A stretch of 5,337 nt of DNA from Candidatus Geothermarchaeota archaeon (GTDB lineage: Archaea > Thermoproteota > Nitrososphaeria > Geothermarchaeales > JAUWBL01), in the NCBI GenBank assembly GCA_030601715.1, contig JAUWBL010000088.1, forward strand, positions 1-5,337, given 5' to 3'. The notes beneath the pieces are model-generated. The model did not search any database, was not told the origin of the DNA, and saw only the letters and a list, made by a program, of their open reading frames with translations. Positions within the stretch are counted from its first letter, which is position 1; each line of letters opens with the position of its first letter. A program made the position numbers and the translations under genes. Below are positions 4,166 through 5,337 of the stretch, piece by piece.

Positions 4166-5337
4166 CTAGGGGCCTTCCCTTTCCGTCAGATGTTTGACGA
4201 TGGCCCTGGCGGCTCCTCGACCGGCCGCCATGGCTTCGACGATGGTCTTCGGGCCCGTGACGACGTCACCCGCCGCGAAGACGCCCTCGAGGTTCGTGGC
4301 ATAGCCTTCATCGACGACGGGAGTCCCCCATCTCGTGGTCTTCAACGCGCCCGGAAAGAGGCTCAGGTCGGGCCTCTCCCCTATGGCCACTAGGACGCTG
4401 TCCACGGGGAGGAGTTCTATGGCTCCGTCGATGGCGACGGGTCGTTTTCTGCCGCTCTCGTCCGGTTCACCCAGCCTCATCCTCTGACACTCCATGGCTG
4501 ACACTCGCCCCTCTCCCATGATCCTCCACGGGGTCATCAGAAAGATGAACTTCACCCCCTCCTCCTTCGCCTCCTGGTACTGCTCGGGGTCCACGGGCAT
4601 CTCCTTTTCGCTTCTCCGGTACACCACGGTGGTCTCGGCGCCGAGTCGCAGAGCGGTTCTGGCGGCGTCCATGGCGACGTCCCCCCCTCCGATCACCGCG
4701 GCCCTCCTGCCGACGTCGACGTCTTCGCCCGTGTTGACCTTCAGGAGGAAGTCGAGGGCGTGGTGAACCCCCTCCAAGCTCTCCCCCTCGACTCCCAGAT
4801 GTCTAGGACTGGGGGCGCCGGTCGCCACCAAGACCGCGTGGAACCTTGCTCGGATCTCCTCCAGAGACTCGACATCGCGTCCCGCCTCGACTTGGACGCC
4901 GAGGGATAGGATCTTGTCGATGTCCGATTGGATAGCCTCCCTGGGGAGGCGGAACTCGGGGATGGCGAGGGTCAGCATGCCCCCCAGCTCTTCGTGTCTC
5001 TCGAAGATGGTGACTCGGTATCCCAGCAGGGCCAGGTCGTGGGCTGCGACGAGGCCGGCGGGCCCGGATCCTATGATGGCTACCCTCTGCTCCTTGGGTT
5101 CCACGGTGACAGCCTCCTGCATCGGCTCCTGGACGGTGTCGTGGACGAAGCGCTTCAGGCGCATGATGGACACGGGGTCCCCCTTGATCCCGATGACGCA
5201 CCCCAACCTCCGCTCGGGGTCCCACTTCTCGCAGGGGTGATAGCACACCCTGCCGCACACCGCCCCCAGGGGGTTGTCGGCCCTGATGACAGCGTAGGCG
5301 TCCCGGTACCTGCCCTCCTTGATGAGGGTGATGAACT
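4166..5337 (-). CDS. GltD-like NADPH/FAD oxidoreductase, 5' end cut by the window edge
   Basis: The 389 visible C-terminal residues match the glutamate synthase small-subunit family, which moves electrons from NADPH through FAD and Fe-S centres to a partner subunit. The frame runs to the window edge, so the GTG at 5260 is an internal Val. Visible residues 1-26 read like the usual family N-region (FITLIKEGRY, then ADNPLGAVCGRVC). Cysteines of the N-terminal Fe-S domain are in VCGRVCYHPCE and RRLGC. The FAD site GSGPAG is at 89-94 with ERHEELGG after it, the NADPH fold GGGDVA at 216-221 with YRRSEKEMP (239-247), and the closing FAD motif FAAGDVVTGP around 353-362. Family members also act in other complexes (hydrogenase-, formate- or ferredoxin-linked), and no large GltB subunit is visible, so the partner is unknown. 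The stretch following HPCE lacks the expected close Cys and appears to have a short insertion. Confidence 0.88.
   Translation of the reverse strand, partial: FITLIKEGRYRDAYAVIRADNPLGAVCGRVCYHPCEKWDPERRLGCVIGIKGDPVSIMRLKRFVHDTVQEPMQEAVTVEPKEQRVAIIGSGPAGLVAAHDLALLGYRVTIFERHEELGGMLTLAIPEFRLPREAIQSDIDKILSLGVQVEAGRDVESLEEIRARFHAVLVATGAPSPRHLGVEGESLEGVHHALDFLLKVNTGEDVDVGRRAAVIGGGDVAMDAARTALRLGAETTVVYRRSEKEMPVDPEQYQEAKEEGVKFIFLMTPWRIMGEGRVSAMECQRMRLGEPDESGRKRPVAIDGAIELLPVDSVLVAIGERPDLSLFPGALKTTRWGTPVVDEGYATNLEGVFAAGDVVTGPKTIVEAMAAGRGAARAIVKHLTEREGP

Noticed and set aside
4803..5258. 151-codon minus-strand frame in another phase of the GltD-like gene
   Set aside because: Arg/His/Pro-rich out-of-frame shadow; the GltD-like frame carries intact FAD and NADPH motifs.
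5258..5260. GTG as the start of the GltD-like gene
   Set aside because: The frame continues upstream to the window edge with conserved family sequence (GRYRDAYAVIRADNPL), so this codon is internal.
1..5337. CRISPR arrays, tRNA/rRNA genes, insertion sequences or attachment sites
   Set aside because: No regularly spaced repeats, cloverleaf with a TTCGA-type T-loop, transposase motifs or long terminal inverted repeats were seen.

Overview
The window looks like chromosomal DNA of a GC-rich archaeon of the TACK group (Thermoproteota in the broad sense; Bathyarchaeia or Nitrososphaeria-related lineages fit, but I cannot settle which). The main markers are an ESCRT-III/CdvB-type cell-division protein, an archaeal primase large-subunit homologue with a PriX-like C-terminus, and a CopG-like/MNT plus HEPN gene pair. 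Short TATA-like boxes about 25 bases before the expected transcript starts, and GGAGG/GAGG ribosome-binding sites, also fit archaea.

Layout. Bases 1-298 hold no convincing gene: only two small inverted repeats and a doubtful 46-codon frame. Bases 331-1189 (+) carry a toxin-antitoxin-like pair. The first gene fuses a ribbon-helix-helix DNA-binding domain to a minimal nucleotidyltransferase; the second is a HEPN protein whose true start is unclear. Two nearly abutting palindromes (311-335) lie between the TATA box and the first start codon and look like an operator for the first protein. Bases 1267-1632 (-) encode a two-helix membrane protein with a charged tail. Bases 1706-2689 (-) encode a primase large-subunit-like protein that lacks the cysteines for the usual 4Fe-4S cluster. 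Facing away from it across a short divergent promoter, 2811-3317 (+) encodes a small protein with an HEYLH zinc-protease-like motif. Bases 3369-4001 (-) encode a short CdvB paralogue, convergent with that gene. Its upstream region (4002-4165) contains two sets of direct repeats and a TATA-like box. Bases 4166-5337 (-) are the C-terminal 389 residues of a GltD-like NADPH/FAD oxidoreductase that continues past the window edge.

The right-hand two thirds looks like a core housekeeping neighbourhood (replication priming, cell division, NADPH-linked redox). The left third is an accessory toxin-antitoxin-like cassette. The most noteworthy signals are the tandem-palindrome operator before the RHH-MNT gene, the missing conventional start for the full HEPN domain, the Fe-S-free PriL/PriX-like fusion, and a 17-bp palindrome overlapping the start codon in the divergent primase promoter.
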